A stretch of DNA of 64,000 bases from Candidatus Zhuqueibacterota bacterium (GCA_016928775.1 JAFGKD010000089.1:28470-92469); one strand, 5' to 3'. Shown: positions 1 to 9,771, counted from the stretch's first letter. The notes: generated by a model from the sequence alone, not told the origin. Numbers and translations are program-made.

Positions 1-1494
1 TCCATAGCCTTTGATAGCCGGCTTTATACAACCGGTCGCGACCAATTTGCCAGAAATATGCGGGCGATTGCAAAAAAAGCGAAAAAGGCACATGTGCCGC
101 TGCTGCTCAGCGAGCTCGTCAGCAACACATGTGATCTGACGCCCTTTGTTTCCCTCGACGAAGAGTCGGCTTTGGATGTTTTCAACCAGGCCATTCGTCT
201 GCGCAAAAATCAAGAGTATGACTCAGCCAGGGTACTTTACAAAAAGGCTAAAGATCTGGATGCCCTGCGTTTTCGCGCGCCGTCAGAATTCAACCGGATC
301 ATTCATCAAACCGCCGAACAATATACCGTGCCAGTTGTGCCCATGCAATCGGTCTTTGAAACGGCCTCACCACATGGTCTTGTCGGCGACAATCTGATGC
401 TGGATCATCTGCATCCCACAATAACCGGCTATTTTTTGATGGCAGATGCTTTTTACACTGAAATGTTGCGAGCCGGACTGCTGCCACAAGCTGCCGAAAG
501 ATCGATGCCTGCCGAACAGCTTCGCCAATCCTGGGGATACACAAGACTGGACAGTCTTTACGGTGATCTTGGCTTACGCATACTCAAGGGAGGTTGGCCC
601 TTCACGCCCCGGTCTGAAACAAACAGAGCGCTGGAATATTTTATACCCCAAGATTTTGTTGAAGAAATCGCCAAACAAGTCATCACATATGACAATGTCT
701 CCATCCACCAGGGGCACGAAATTCTTGCCGAGCATTTCACCAAACAGGGCGAGGAAGCAAAAGCACTACAGGAATACAATGCCCTGGTGGCGCTAAAATC
801 TTACTCGGTCGTGCCCTATTTAAAAGTGAGCGAAATGCTCATAAAGTCGGATGACGTCGCGCGTGTTCAGGCACTGATCCGTGAATCGCTAATTTTTGAT
901 GAATCCCCCCTCCCCTACATTCTCCTGGGGGAAGCGTACAACAGATTACAGCGATATCAGCAGGCAATTGTTGCATTCCAGCGCGCCCGGCAACTCGGTG
1001 CTGCAGAAACTGATCCGCATATTGTGGTGGGTTTACGCTACGCCTATAACGCCCTCGGTCAATTCACCAGAGAGAAGGACATACTGGATCGAACAATACA
1101 TGCGCGGCAAAACAGTGATGATACTCCGAGTGACAGCCGGGCTGTTGAACTTGTGCAAACAGCCGAACAGCTCATCGAGGCGCAACAGTTTGATGCAGCG
1201 ATGGTCGAATTACAAAAATCCTTGAAAATTCAGGAAACCGGCCAGGCGCACATGTTGTTGGGTCAAATCCATCTGCAGAAGCGCCAGGCAAGGGAGGCGG
1301 TAGATCATCTCGAAAAAGCGCGCGCGTTGCTACCAAACGATCCGCTTTTACTCTATAATTTATGTATCGCGCATGTTCAACAACAGAACTATGAGAGCGC
1401 CTGGAAGATTCTCAAAAAGCTTGAACGCCTTGATCCACATTTTGTTGATCCATACGATCTGAAAACAAAGCTTGCCGGTATTGTGAAAGAGTAG
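1..1494 (+). CDS. SGNH/GDSL hydrolase domain with C-terminal TPR repeats (5' partial)
   Basis: The reading frame is open from the first base, so the true start lies before the window. The N-terminal part looks like the end of an SGNH (GDSL-type esterase/acyl hydrolase) domain. It ends in the Asp-His-Leu-His-Pro block at 403-417, which matches the D-x-x-H catalytic block 5 of that superfamily, followed by a G-Y-x-x-M-A-D segment. From about 680 to the end the protein is helical TPR repeats (for example A-x-x-Y-x-x-L and L-L-x-Y-N-L patterns). Such SGNH-TPR proteins are usually exported or membrane-linked and can modify glycans, but the substrate is unknown. The stop shares its last base with the GTG start of the next gene, which suggests translational coupling. 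Confidence 0.75.
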   Translation, partial: SIAFDSRLYTTGRDQFARNMRAIAKKAKKAHVPLLLSELVSNTCDLTPFVSLDEESALDVFNQAIRLRKNQEYDSARVLYKKAKDLDALRFRAPSEFNRIIHQTAEQYTVPVVPMQSVFETASPHGLVGDNLMLDHLHPTITGYFLMADAFYTEMLRAGLLPQAAERSMPAEQLRQSWGYTRLDSLYGDLGLRILKGGWPFTPRSETNRALEYFIPQDFVEEIAKQVITYDNVSIHQGHEILAEHFTKQGEEAKALQEYNALVALKSYSVVPYLKVSEMLIKSDDVARVQALIRESLIFDESPLPYILLGEAYNRLQRYQQAIVAFQRARQLGAAETDPHIVVGLRYAYNALGQFTREKDILDRTIHARQNSDDTPSDSRAVELVQTAEQLIEAQQFDAAMVELQKSLKIQETGQAHMLLGQIHLQKRQAREAVDHLEKARALLPNDPLLLYNLCIAHVQQQNYESAWKILKKLERLDPHFVDPYDLKTKLAGIVKE

Positions 1495-2888
1495 TGCACG
1501 TGGGCAACGTCGACATTCTTTTAGCCTACCCCAGGGAACGTATCAATACGTTTTACTACATGATCCCTCTGGGCATTGCAGGCATTGCTGCCCTGCTCGA
1601 ACAACATGGATTCACTGTCAAAATCATCGATTTTAATTTTTATCATGGCGACTTTCGGATGGATGTGATCAAGTGGAATCCAAAGCTCATCGGAATTGGT
1701 GGCACCACAGCGACACGAAACGGTAGCTTTAAAACAGCGAAATTAGCCAAACAAATCTTGCCGCACGTCCCGGTAGTGTACGGCGGTGTGCATGCGTCTT
1801 TCACTTCGGATGATACGCTGCAGCACATTGCAGAAATAGACTATATCGTTCGAGGCGAAGGGGAATTCACCTTTTTAAAACTGGCGCAATACTTTGTTCG
1901 TCACGACGAAAAAATTGACATTTACAATTTGCCGGGTCTCTCATATCGCAATAATAAAGTTGTCAATAATCCGGTAAAACGTATAGATAATCTTGACGAT
2001 CTGCCGTTGCCCGCGAGGCATTTATTTGATGGTCGCTATAAAATCAAACTCGATTATCTGGGTATTGAAGCTGATTTTATCATGACCTCACGCGGTTGCC
2101 CCTTTTCCTGCACCTTTTGTTCGGCATCCGCCATGTTTCCGGGTGGGGTTCGATACCGGAGTCCTGAACATATTCAAAAAGAAATTGACCTCATTGTCAG
2201 TCGCTCATCCATCAAGGCACTTAAAATATTTGACAGCACCTTCACCGCATCAAAAAAGCATGTTTTAGGTTTTTGCGAGCTGATTCAACCCTATAACTTG
2301 TTGTGGGAATGCGAAGTGCGCGCCGATACAGTCAATTTTGCTTTATTGCAGCGCATGAAAGAGGCTGGTTGTTGCTATATTGACGTAGGCCTGGAAACTA
2401 CTGATGAATACATCCTGCAGCGCATCAATAAAAAACTCAAGCTCCAGCACGTCGAACGTGTGCTGGAGTGGTGTCGACTCCTTGATATCAAGACCAAGGT
2501 TTTTTTCAGTTTTGGACACCTGTATCAATCCTATCAAAGCTGTCTGAATGATGTGAAATACCTCAAACAGCATCGGCACACAATCGACTTTTATGCGACA
2601 ACGGTTGGCCTGAGAGTTTATCCCGGGACAAAACTGGAAGCAGAAGTGAAAAAAGCGGGCTTTTTGCCACAGAACTTTTCCTGGGCGACATTCGCACCTT
2701 CCAGGCTCAATGCGCTGGTTTTTGAATTTGACAATGTTTATGTGTTGAATCAACCGCAGCTCGGTTTCGTCAAATTATTCAAAATCATCATCAGGCTGGT
2801 TGAGAATGGTACTGTGGGCTCGTTTCGATATATTGTGGATTTACTCTGGATTAATTTAAAAAAACAGTTTCAAATGGTGGGAAGATAA
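1494..2888 (+). CDS. B12-binding domain radical SAM protein
   Basis: 464-residue protein with a GTG start overlapping the preceding stop codon by one base. The N-terminal 150 residues form a cobalamin-binding-type Rossmann domain (GGVHASF and RGEGEFTF, typical of the B12-binding radical SAM class). The radical SAM core follows, with the cluster motif C-PFS-C-TF-C (CX3CX2C) near residue 204 after the phrase MTSRGCPFSC. Family members are methyltransferases or ring-modifying enzymes of lipids, cofactors and secondary metabolites; the substrate here cannot be read from sequence. Coupling to the SGNH-TPR gene suggests the two act on the same product, possibly a surface glycan or lipid. The function class is confident, the reaction is not. 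Confidence 0.85.
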   Translation: MHVGNVDILLAYPRERINTFYYMIPLGIAGIAALLEQHGFTVKIIDFNFYHGDFRMDVIKWNPKLIGIGGTTATRNGSFKTAKLAKQILPHVPVVYGGVHASFTSDDTLQHIAEIDYIVRGEGEFTFLKLAQYFVRHDEKIDIYNLPGLSYRNNKVVNNPVKRIDNLDDLPLPARHLFDGRYKIKLDYLGIEADFIMTSRGCPFSCTFCSASAMFPGGVRYRSPEHIQKEIDLIVSRSSIKALKIFDSTFTASKKHVLGFCELIQPYNLLWECEVRADTVNFALLQRMKEAGCCYIDVGLETTDEYILQRINKKLKLQHVERVLEWCRLLDIKTKVFFSFGHLYQSYQSCLNDVKYLKQHRHTIDFYATTVGLRVYPGTKLEAEVKKAGFLPQNFSWATFAPSRLNALVFEFDNVYVLNQPQLGFVKLFKIIIRLVENGTVGSFRYIVDLLWINLKKQFQMVGR

Positions 2889-3321
2889 GCTCGTTCGGCA
2901 CTCACCCAACCCATCACCAGAAAAAATGTAACCGCAAGAGAACGTTTCTGGAATGAGACAGTGTGTCGTCTCATGCACACTTTTTCGTACAGAGACTCCA
3001 CATAACCTTCAACCGCACCCAAAACGAAAAGCCAGCGTTGCATTTGGCGCGGCTTGAAAACTTTTCAAAAAAAACACACACGATCGCCTGGGATATCCAT
3101 CCTGGGCGGATAGTAAAGCGGGATATTTATCCCACTCGGATAAATGTTCGTATTCATTTCCCGTCCGGTATGAATATGCCGAACGATCGGGATAGGGATT
3201 TTATCCCTGGACGCAAAACGGCATTATAATTGCATTAGAATCGGCTTACCCTTATATAATGATCAAAGGCCCAGCATCAAATATTACAGGTGATACATTT
3301 ACTCTCAGGCTCGGTTGCTCA
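2889..3321. other. Intergenic region with GGATA/TATCC dyads, no convincing gene
   Basis: This 433-base gap separates the radical SAM gene from the YjbH-like gene. An 88-codon open frame at 2963-3229 has no recognisable domain or ribosome binding site and is probably chance. The region carries several short palindromes built from GGGAT(A)/(T)ATCCC, listed separately. No clear sigma70 promoter could be fixed. Confidence 0.5.
3090..3207. repeat. Cluster of GGGAT...ATCCC palindromes
   Basis: Three dyads lie within 120 bases: GGATATCC at about 3091-3098, GGGATATTTATCCC at 3120-3133, and GGGATTTTATCCC at 3195-3207. They share the half-site GGGAT(A). They sit upstream of the signal-peptide-bearing gene at 3322, so they could be operators for one regulator or a small dispersed repeat. 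The symmetry is seen directly; the role is inference. Confidence 0.45.
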
Positions 3322-4554
3322 ATGACCCACAAGATATTGTCAGTTTTTTTTGTTACATTCCTGCTCATCGTTTATCCGCTTTCTGCTCAAGACCGTCGGA
3401 CGATAAACCACACCATCCTGATTCGCACTTTAGTTGGCCAGGGATATGAGGATGTTATCGCGCGCACAAGCTCTGGCGCGACTCTGGTGCAGTATGAAGA
3501 TTCAAAAAATCGCTATCCCGTTTGGGGACTTCAGGAAATTGTTGCGCAAACGAGCCTGTTACTGCCACCAACCACCAAAAAAGTGGTGATACTCACGCAA
3601 AAATACGGCGTACCGCTCGCTGTTTTTGAAAGTGCAAATATACTCTCCACCTCACACAGTCGTCGACAACGGGAGGTGCTCATTCCACAATTGGCGATCA
3701 GCCCGCGGTCGGATCAACTCATCCGGGGAATGGCAGTCTATCCAGCTTATAATTCGCCTCAATTCAAGTCAGATCTGATTTTTCATCCGGATGTCAAAAT
3801 GCGATTCGGCAACTATAACAATCCGTTTGAAATGCAGCTCAACATTGTACCGGAGCTCCGAACACTGCTGGTCAACGGACTTTTTTTATCCGCATCCATG
3901 GTGGTTCCGATCTACAATGAGCTCGAAAGTTATGGCAACTATATACGACTCGGCCCAACGACACTGAACTATTTACGGCGACTGGACAAAAATTATTTTA
4001 TGTTTGTTGCGGCTGGTTTGTTCAAGGGCGAACGCTACGGCATGGAAGGCGGGATAAAGAAATTTTTTTACAGAGGCTTGCTGGTGACGGACCTGCGCCT
4101 CGGCTATTCCGGTTACTGGATTATGGATAGAGGTATTTTCAAATACGATTTTCTCAAAGACCTGACGTACTCGCTGTCAGCGCAATATTTTGTCAGACAG
4201 TACAACTTGTTTGTTTCACTTGGTTTTTTTCGATTCGTGTTTCAGGATTTTGGTTTGAGATTTGATGTGCTGCGTTTTTACAACGAGTTTCAATTTGGCT
4301 TGTGGGGTGTTTACGCGGATAATACTGTGAATGGTGGCTTTCAATTTTCAATACCCTTGCCGCCCCGTACTTATAAGCAGCGCGGTACTTTTCGGCTGCG
4401 CATGGCCGATTATTTTGGCTTGGTTTACCAGGGCAAATACAGCGCTTCCAGCGGTATTAGCTTGCACGCCAACACCCTGATCGACGACATGTTTATACGC
4501 CATCATCCATCCCTGCTAATATCGCATCTCGGTCGTGCGGCGTATCCGAGATAG
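3322..4554 (+). CDS. YjbH/GfcD-like outer-membrane protein, C-terminal-half type
   Basis: The start chosen is the ATG at 3322, because it places a clean signal peptide (MTHKILSVFFVTFLL...PLSAQ) at the N-terminus; an upstream in-frame ATG at 3259 would bury it. The mature protein of about 390 residues is rich in alternating aromatic/hydrophobic strands. Near the end it has the segment IPLPPRTYKQRGTFRLR followed by a D-Y-F-G pattern, which resembles the second half of YjbH/GfcD exopolysaccharide proteins. Family members are outer-membrane beta-barrels linked to exopolysaccharide secretion. The next gene resembles the first half of the same family, so the two probably work as a pair. The family call is by eye and moderately certain. 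Confidence 0.6.
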   Translation: MTHKILSVFFVTFLLIVYPLSAQDRRTINHTILIRTLVGQGYEDVIARTSSGATLVQYEDSKNRYPVWGLQEIVAQTSLLLPPTTKKVVILTQKYGVPLAVFESANILSTSHSRRQREVLIPQLAISPRSDQLIRGMAVYPAYNSPQFKSDLIFHPDVKMRFGNYNNPFEMQLNIVPELRTLLVNGLFLSASMVVPIYNELESYGNYIRLGPTTLNYLRRLDKNYFMFVAAGLFKGERYGMEGGIKKFFYRGLLVTDLRLGYSGYWIMDRGIFKYDFLKDLTYSLSAQYFVRQYNLFVSLGFFRFVFQDFGLRFDVLRFYNEFQFGLWGVYADNTVNGGFQFSIPLPPRTYKQRGTFRLRMADYFGLVYQGKYSASSGISLHANTLIDDMFIRHHPSLLISHLGRAAYPR

Positions 4555-4578
4555 GCCAATAGGAGTTAAGAAGCAATA

Positions 4579-5310
4579 ATGATATTTTTGCAATGTTCAT
4601 CTCGCGCGCTATTAGCGATTTTTATAGCCATTGCAGTGCACTCAAGCCTGGCGCAATCGTTGTCAGGGATTCCAGGTCTGGTCTATATTCCGACCGCCGA
4701 ACTTAAGAAGGATGGCGTGTCTGCAATCGGATTGAGTTACATTCCCAAAGAAAGCCTGAGTTACTCTCGGCAACAAAGAGATGGTCTGGTGGTTTTTGCC
4801 TCAATGACATTTTTGCCCTTTCTTGAGATCGATTTGAGGCTGACCAAGCAGCTTGGACTTGCCGCCAGCGAGCGGCATACGGTTGATCGATCGCCAAGTG
4901 TAAGAGTTAAACTTGTGCGCGAGCGCCGGACACTCCCAACAATTTTATTTGGCGTTCATGATATCTTTAGCACCGTCGAACACGGACAAGCGCGTCATTT
5001 TGGCGCCACCTATTTTGTCGCGACAAAACATTTTTTGCACGGCACATTTATGATCGCACCCACTATCGGCTATGGTTTCGAGATACTCGAGAGCGACCAA
5101 ACAGAGCTGCTGGGCTTTTTTGGCGGCATCAAAATTCGCTCCGCTTATTTTCGCCGTATCGCACTTTTAGTGGATTATGATACAAAATATATGAATTTTG
5201 CTATGGATATTTATCCTTTGAAATCAGCACAAATAAAACTGGCTTTATTAAATTTTCGACATTTTGCCGCAAACGCAAGTATGCACTTTAGCCTTTTTGA
5301 TGTATTCTAA
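4579..5310 (+). CDS. YjbH-like outer-membrane protein, N-terminal-half type
   Basis: 243 residues with an AGGAG site about 13 bases before the ATG and a signal peptide ending near SSLAQ (residue 26). After cleavage it starts with SGIPGLVYIPTAE, a typical opening of the YjbH N-terminal domain. Later the segment DRSPSVRVKLV...LPTILFGVHDIFS matches the family pattern in which a charged strand precedes a G-x-x-D-x-x-(S/G) turn. Length is about a third of a full YjbH (roughly 700 residues). It follows the C-half-like gene by 24 bases and is probably co-transcribed, implying a two-gene form of a normally single-chain outer-membrane protein. Confidence 0.6.
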   Translation: MIFLQCSSRALLAIFIAIAVHSSLAQSLSGIPGLVYIPTAELKKDGVSAIGLSYIPKESLSYSRQQRDGLVVFASMTFLPFLEIDLRLTKQLGLAASERHTVDRSPSVRVKLVRERRTLPTILFGVHDIFSTVEHGQARHFGATYFVATKHFLHGTFMIAPTIGYGFEILESDQTELLGFFGGIKIRSAYFRRIALLVDYDTKYMNFAMDIYPLKSAQIKLALLNFRHFAANASMHFSLFDVF

Positions 5311-5353
5311 AGCATATTTATAAACGTGAAACTGAATTGCAGGAGAATAGACA

Positions 5354-6109
5354 ATGCTTCACAAAGTCAAGCTCTACTTAGCAGTTATTCTGACGTGCAG
5401 CCTGTTGGCCATGGGCTCTATTGCACTCTTTTTGAGCTGCGACCAAATCACACCTCCCTATAATCCGCCGGGTGATGAACCGGTTGAGGACTCTAGCGGT
5501 TCAATTGGTGACACACTCAAGACTGAAATCGAGCTTTTTTCAAATAACAATACTGGAGATTGGTCGATAGAGACGCAGTTTTTTGATAATTCTCAAAAAA
5601 TTGGACAAGGCAATTTTTATGCAGCGCAGGATTTGGTCGCTGAGGTCAGTTTGAATAATTTTAATATTCCTGGCACAACCGTCATCCAGCTGGGCAATTA
5701 TATGCGGCTACAAGTCGTCGTCTCCCAATCTGCAACGCCGTCAAAATATCTCGTCGTGCTCACCAATCTTGACAACAGAAATATGGAGCCCGTCTCTTTT
5801 GTGATAAACAAGATAGAGGGCCTGACAAAAACAGCGACGACGACTTCCATAAACAATGCGGCGGCAGTTGATCCGGGCATTTTTTCCGCTTTTGTCGCCA
5901 CACATTCTGTGATGCTGCTTTGCCGAGGACCACTTCAATTGGTGAAAAAAGCAAGAGAATGTCTTGAAACAGCCAAAACTGCCTGCGGCTCGCTGAATAA
6001 TGTTGAAGAAGTTTATATTGAACTGCGCTTTTCTCTCATCACCGGGTGTGGCGAGATTCGTTGTGTGTATACATGCGGCGAACACGACCAGGGTAGCATC
6101 GGATCTTAG
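5354..6109 (+). CDS. Predicted lipoprotein of unknown function
   Basis: 251 residues, preceded by AGGAGAAT. The N-terminus is a signal sequence with lipobox L-F-L-S-C, lipidated Cys at residue 29. A Pro/Glu/Ser-rich linker follows, then a region of alternating strands (about 60-170). The last 60 residues hold six cysteines, including C-G-E-I-R-C-V-Y-T-C, suggesting disulfides or a metal site in the periplasm. I recognise no family. It follows the YjbH-like pair by 43 bases and may belong to the same envelope unit. Confidence 0.65.
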   Translation: MLHKVKLYLAVILTCSLLAMGSIALFLSCDQITPPYNPPGDEPVEDSSGSIGDTLKTEIELFSNNNTGDWSIETQFFDNSQKIGQGNFYAAQDLVAEVSLNNFNIPGTTVIQLGNYMRLQVVVSQSATPSKYLVVLTNLDNRNMEPVSFVINKIEGLTKTATTTSINNAAAVDPGIFSAFVATHSVMLLCRGPLQLVKKARECLETAKTACGSLNNVEEVYIELRFSLITGCGEIRCVYTCGEHDQGSIGS

Positions 6110-6441
6110 TGTAAATCACAACATTCCTCATTCGGTCCTGGCGAAATGTTATAGACAACGCACAGTGCCAAAACCGGAGGTGAGGTGTGCTCTCGGCGCA
6201 TGTTTTTGTAATTTTTTTGGTTGGAACGCCGAGCGTTCTCATAAACAACTGCTCGCTGCATCATATACGTGGCATTGCGAGGCAGAGCCTCGCACCGAGG
6301 TAAAACGAGGTAATCGGCAACGAGGTAGACGCAGTTAAAAATTTTGCATTCCACATTTGACTTTCTCACTCTTCTTTTTTATCTTGATTCATCTTTCCAA
6401 TAATGTTCTGTGTCCTGTTCATTCGACGAAAGGAGAATGTC
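6110..6441. other. Intergenic region with tight hairpins and CGAGGTA repeats
   Basis: 332 bases between the lipoprotein and the DUF5107 gene. No gene-like frame is convincing. It contains two perfect three-base-loop hairpins and three CGAGGTA direct repeats (separate entry), then an AT-rich stretch that probably holds the promoter of the downstream gene; no clear -35/-10 pair was fixed. Confidence 0.5.
6224..6327. repeat. Small hairpin repeat element
   Basis: GAACGC (6224-6229) and GCGTTC (6233-6238) form a perfect stem with a CGA loop. TGCGAGGC (6276-6283) and GCCTCGCA (6287-6294) form a perfect 8-bp stem with an AGA loop. Directly after, CGAGGTA occurs three times (6296, 6306, 6321). The style is that of short dispersed palindromic repeats (REP-like). 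No T-run follows, so it is not a normal terminator. Confidence 0.55.
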
Positions 6442-9400
6442 GTGCGCTTTATGCTGCGATTGTTCCTGCTGATTCTGCTCTTACAGCCAATGCCATTGTT
6501 ATTAGGGGATGCTGCTATTTATCAAAACGACATCATAATTCCAACGTATGGCGTGGACAAGCCCGATCCCAATCCACGCTTTTATGCCGGTCGCGTTTAC
6601 CAGGGTGCACAAGGTCGCATCTATCCCTATCCCATGTCGGATGTATTGACCAATAAAAAAGAGGACAAAATCTACAAGGCCGTCACGCTGGAAAATGATT
6701 ATATAAAAATCAGCGTATTGCCGGAGATCGGCGGTCGTATTTTTGAAGCAGTTGATAAAACCAATAATTACAACTTTTTTTACCGACAGAGCGTCATCAA
6801 ACCCTCATTAATCGGCATGTTGGGTGCCTGGATCTCGGGTGGTGTCGAGTGGAATTTTCCGCATCATCATCGCGCCAATACCTTTATGCCTATGGATTTT
6901 CTGATCATAGAGAATATCGATGGCAGCAAAACAGTATGGCTCACCGAGATCGAGCGTCGCCATCGGATGAAAATGCTGATCGGATTGACTATTTGGCCGG
7001 ATAGCAATATCCTGCAGGCGGAATTCAAGTTCTTCAATCGCACACCATTTGTCCACTCGTTCCTCTATTTTGCCAATCCAGCCGTGCATGTCGATACAAC
7101 CTATCAGGTTATTTTCCCACCGGAGGTTGAATATGTGACCCAGCACGCCAAGCGCGAATATGCCCGGTGGCCAATTGCCGATACGTACTATGGTGGATTC
7201 GATTATAAAAATGTTGACATCAGCTGGTGGAAAAATCTGCCAAAACCGGTATCATTTTTTGCCTGGGATCACACGTCCGATTATTTTGGCGGCTATGATC
7301 ACGGCAAAGATGCCGGTGTCGCTTATATCGCAGATGTCTTTTTTGCACCAGGGAAAAAATTCTTCACCTTTGGCTGCGGCGATCAGGGACAGATGTGGGA
7401 CAAGATGCTCACGGATACCGACGGTCCCTATCTCGAGCTCATGGCCGGCGCTTATTCGGATAATCAACCGGACTATAGCTGGATTCAACCTTATGAGACC
7501 AAAACCATTAAACAATTCTGGTATCCCATTCGCGATCTCGGCGGTCTCAGCTTCGCCAATCTGAACGGTGCCCTCTATTTTGAAAAAAACGGCCAAAAGG
7601 CTTGGCTCAACATTCTCACAACAAAGGCCTATGAACAAACAAACGTTACTCTGACTGTAGACAAAAATATCGTGTGGCAACACCAGGCGAATATCAGCCC
7701 GCAAAACGTTTTGCAGGCTGAAATCACCCTGCCGCAACAGATCAAAACCACCGACATTGTGATTTCGGTGCACACGGCCGATGGCAAGGAACTCCTCTCT
7801 TATCAAACAGTCGCCAGGGCTGGCGCATCGATGCCAGAGCCGGTCAAGCCACCCGCTCGTCCGGAAGACTATGAGACGGCCGAGGAATTATACTTTACGG
7901 GTTTGCGGCTCGATGAATTTCACAATCCGCAAATGGAATCCTATCCCTATTACATGGAGGCGCTGAAACGCGATTCCAATGATGTCCGCGTTAATACGCA
8001 GCTCGGTATTCTTTATTGCAAGCGCGGCATGTGGCAAGCTGCTGAAGAGCATTTGCAGCGTGCTGTCAGACGTCTGACCACAAATTATACGCGCCCCAAA
8101 AACGGTGAGCCACACTATTATCTTGGCTGTGCGCTTTGCGCATTAGGCAAAAAAGTAAATGCTTATGATGCCTTTTCCAGAGCGGCATGGAATTTTGCCT
8201 GGCGTGCCGCCGCATTTTACGAGCTGGCACTATTGGACTGTCTGCAACAAGATTTTGAAAAAGCTTTGCAGCACATCAACGAGGCATTGATCGTCAATTC
8301 GCTCAACACCAAAGCGCTCAATTTAAAAACGGTTATTCTTCGCCGACTTGAGCGACTGGATGATGCCATAAAAACGAATGAACAAACGATCGCCATTGAT
8401 CCTTTGGATTATTGGGCGTTGAATGAATGCGCCGAAATTCAAAAAATTGTTGCCAGTAAAGCCATTGCCAAACAGGCGCATCTGGCGTGCGCCAAACAGA
8501 TGCAAATCGATCCGCAGCTTTATCTCGAAGTGGCAACCGATTATGGTAATGCAGGCTTTTACAGAGAAGCGATCGAGGTTTTAAAGCGCTCGCCTGTTAC
8601 CGATTATCCGCTCATCTCATATTATCTGGCTTATTATTCGCACCTTGTCGGCGATGAAGCCGTAGCCGCCTATTTTGTGGTGCACGCCAGCACCATGCCG
8701 CACGATTATTGTTTTCCATACCGACTGGAAACGATCGATGTTCTCAACTATGCCACCGAGCAGCAGCCGCAAGATGCGAATGCGTTCTATTACCTGGGCA
8801 ATTTATTGTTTGACCTCCAGCCTGACGTTGCGATACGGGCGTGGGAAAAAGCCGTTGCGCTCGATCCCGAGTTTGCCATTGCTTTTCGCAATCTCGGTGT
8901 TGCTTATTCACAAACCTGCAATGACATACCCACCGCCATTTCATTTTATGAAAAGGCCATTGACATCAACAAAAAGGATCCGCGCTATTATTATGAACTG
9001 GACGTGCTCTATGAAGCCGCCAATACCGAACCGGACAAGCGACTTGAGCTGCTGAAGAAAAATAAAAAAACAGTGGCGAAACGAGATGATGCTCTGGCGC
9101 GTTTGACAGCCTTGTATGTCCTGACCGGAGATTTTGATGCAGCCATCAAAATCCTCACCACGCATCATTTTAATGTCTGGGAAGGCGGCGGAGACATTCA
9201 CGATGTGTTTGTCGATGCCCACCTTTTACGCGGCCTCTCTTATATGCGGGATGGACAAAACAGCCTGGCGTTAGCTGACTTTCAAATGGCGGACCAGTAT
9301 CCTGACAATCTTGAAGTTGGCCGGCCAATTTACGATCAAAACGCCGGTCGCGTCGCGTTTTTCCTGGGACAGCTCTATGAACAGCTCGATCAAAAAACAA

Positions 9401-9768
9401 AATCGCAACATTTTTATCAAATAGCTGCGGCGCATGAAACCCGTGATGAGCTCTCCTTTTATCAAGCTATGGCGCTGCGCAAGCTTTCCCGACAAAAGGA
9501 AGCTGATGCACTCTTTGATCGCCTTGTTGCGAACGGCAACAAACAGACAAAATCAAATGAAGATATAGATTTCTTTGCCAAATTTGGTCAAAAAAGTCAG
9601 CAAAACAGTCGGCTGGCGCGAGCACACTATTTTATCGCTTTGGGACATTTGGGCAAAGGTGAACCTGATCTCGCGCGTACAGCGTTGGCGTCCGCGCAGG
9701 AATTGGATATCAACAATCCATGGATCAATTATTACGCTGAGCTTCTCAGTACTGAAAACAAATGGTGA
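6442..9768 (+). CDS. Exported DUF5107 domain protein with long TPR array
   Basis: The GTG at 6442 is preferred as start: AAAGGAG sits at 6429-6435 with ideal spacing, and the product begins with a signal peptide (hydrophobic run to about residue 24). The protein is about 1108 residues. The first third contains the DUF5107 pattern (ENDYIKISVLPEIGGRIFEA, then GGVEWNFPHHH), a galactose-mutarotase-like beta-sandwich. From about residue 500 onward it is TPR repeats. DUF5107-TPR proteins often sit in glycan-utilisation loci, but the biochemical activity is unsettled. The TGA stop is 3 bases before the next ATG, so the gene is in an operon with the sugar-isomerase-like gene. Confidence 0.8.
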   Translation: MRFMLRLFLLILLLQPMPLLLGDAAIYQNDIIIPTYGVDKPDPNPRFYAGRVYQGAQGRIYPYPMSDVLTNKKEDKIYKAVTLENDYIKISVLPEIGGRIFEAVDKTNNYNFFYRQSVIKPSLIGMLGAWISGGVEWNFPHHHRANTFMPMDFLIIENIDGSKTVWLTEIERRHRMKMLIGLTIWPDSNILQAEFKFFNRTPFVHSFLYFANPAVHVDTTYQVIFPPEVEYVTQHAKREYARWPIADTYYGGFDYKNVDISWWKNLPKPVSFFAWDHTSDYFGGYDHGKDAGVAYIADVFFAPGKKFFTFGCGDQGQMWDKMLTDTDGPYLELMAGAYSDNQPDYSWIQPYETKTIKQFWYPIRDLGGLSFANLNGALYFEKNGQKAWLNILTTKAYEQTNVTLTVDKNIVWQHQANISPQNVLQAEITLPQQIKTTDIVISVHTADGKELLSYQTVARAGASMPEPVKPPARPEDYETAEELYFTGLRLDEFHNPQMESYPYYMEALKRDSNDVRVNTQLGILYCKRGMWQAAEEHLQRAVRRLTTNYTRPKNGEPHYYLGCALCALGKKVNAYDAFSRAAWNFAWRAAAFYELALLDCLQQDFEKALQHINEALIVNSLNTKALNLKTVILRRLERLDDAIKTNEQTIAIDPLDYWALNECAEIQKIVASKAIAKQAHLACAKQMQIDPQLYLEVATDYGNAGFYREAIEVLKRSPVTDYPLISYYLAYYSHLVGDEAVAAYFVVHASTMPHDYCFPYRLETIDVLNYATEQQPQDANAFYYLGNLLFDLQPDVAIRAWEKAVALDPEFAIAFRNLGVAYSQTCNDIPTAISFYEKAIDINKKDPRYYYELDVLYEAANTEPDKRLELLKKNKKTVAKRDDALARLTALYVLTGDFDAAIKILTTHHFNVWEGGGDIHDVFVDAHLLRGLSYMRDGQNSLALADFQMADQYPDNLEVGRPIYDQNAGRVAFFLGQLYEQLDQKTKSQHFYQIAAAHETRDELSFYQAMALRKLSRQKEADALFDRLVANGNKQTKSNEDIDFFAKFGQKSQQNSRLARAHYFIALGHLGKGEPDLARTALASAQELDINNPWINYYAELLSTENKW

Positions 9769-9771
9769 GCC

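Noticed and set aside
2963..3229. 88-codon rightward frame
   Set aside because: No ribosome binding site or domain, and its second half is made of the GGATA/TATCC palindromes.
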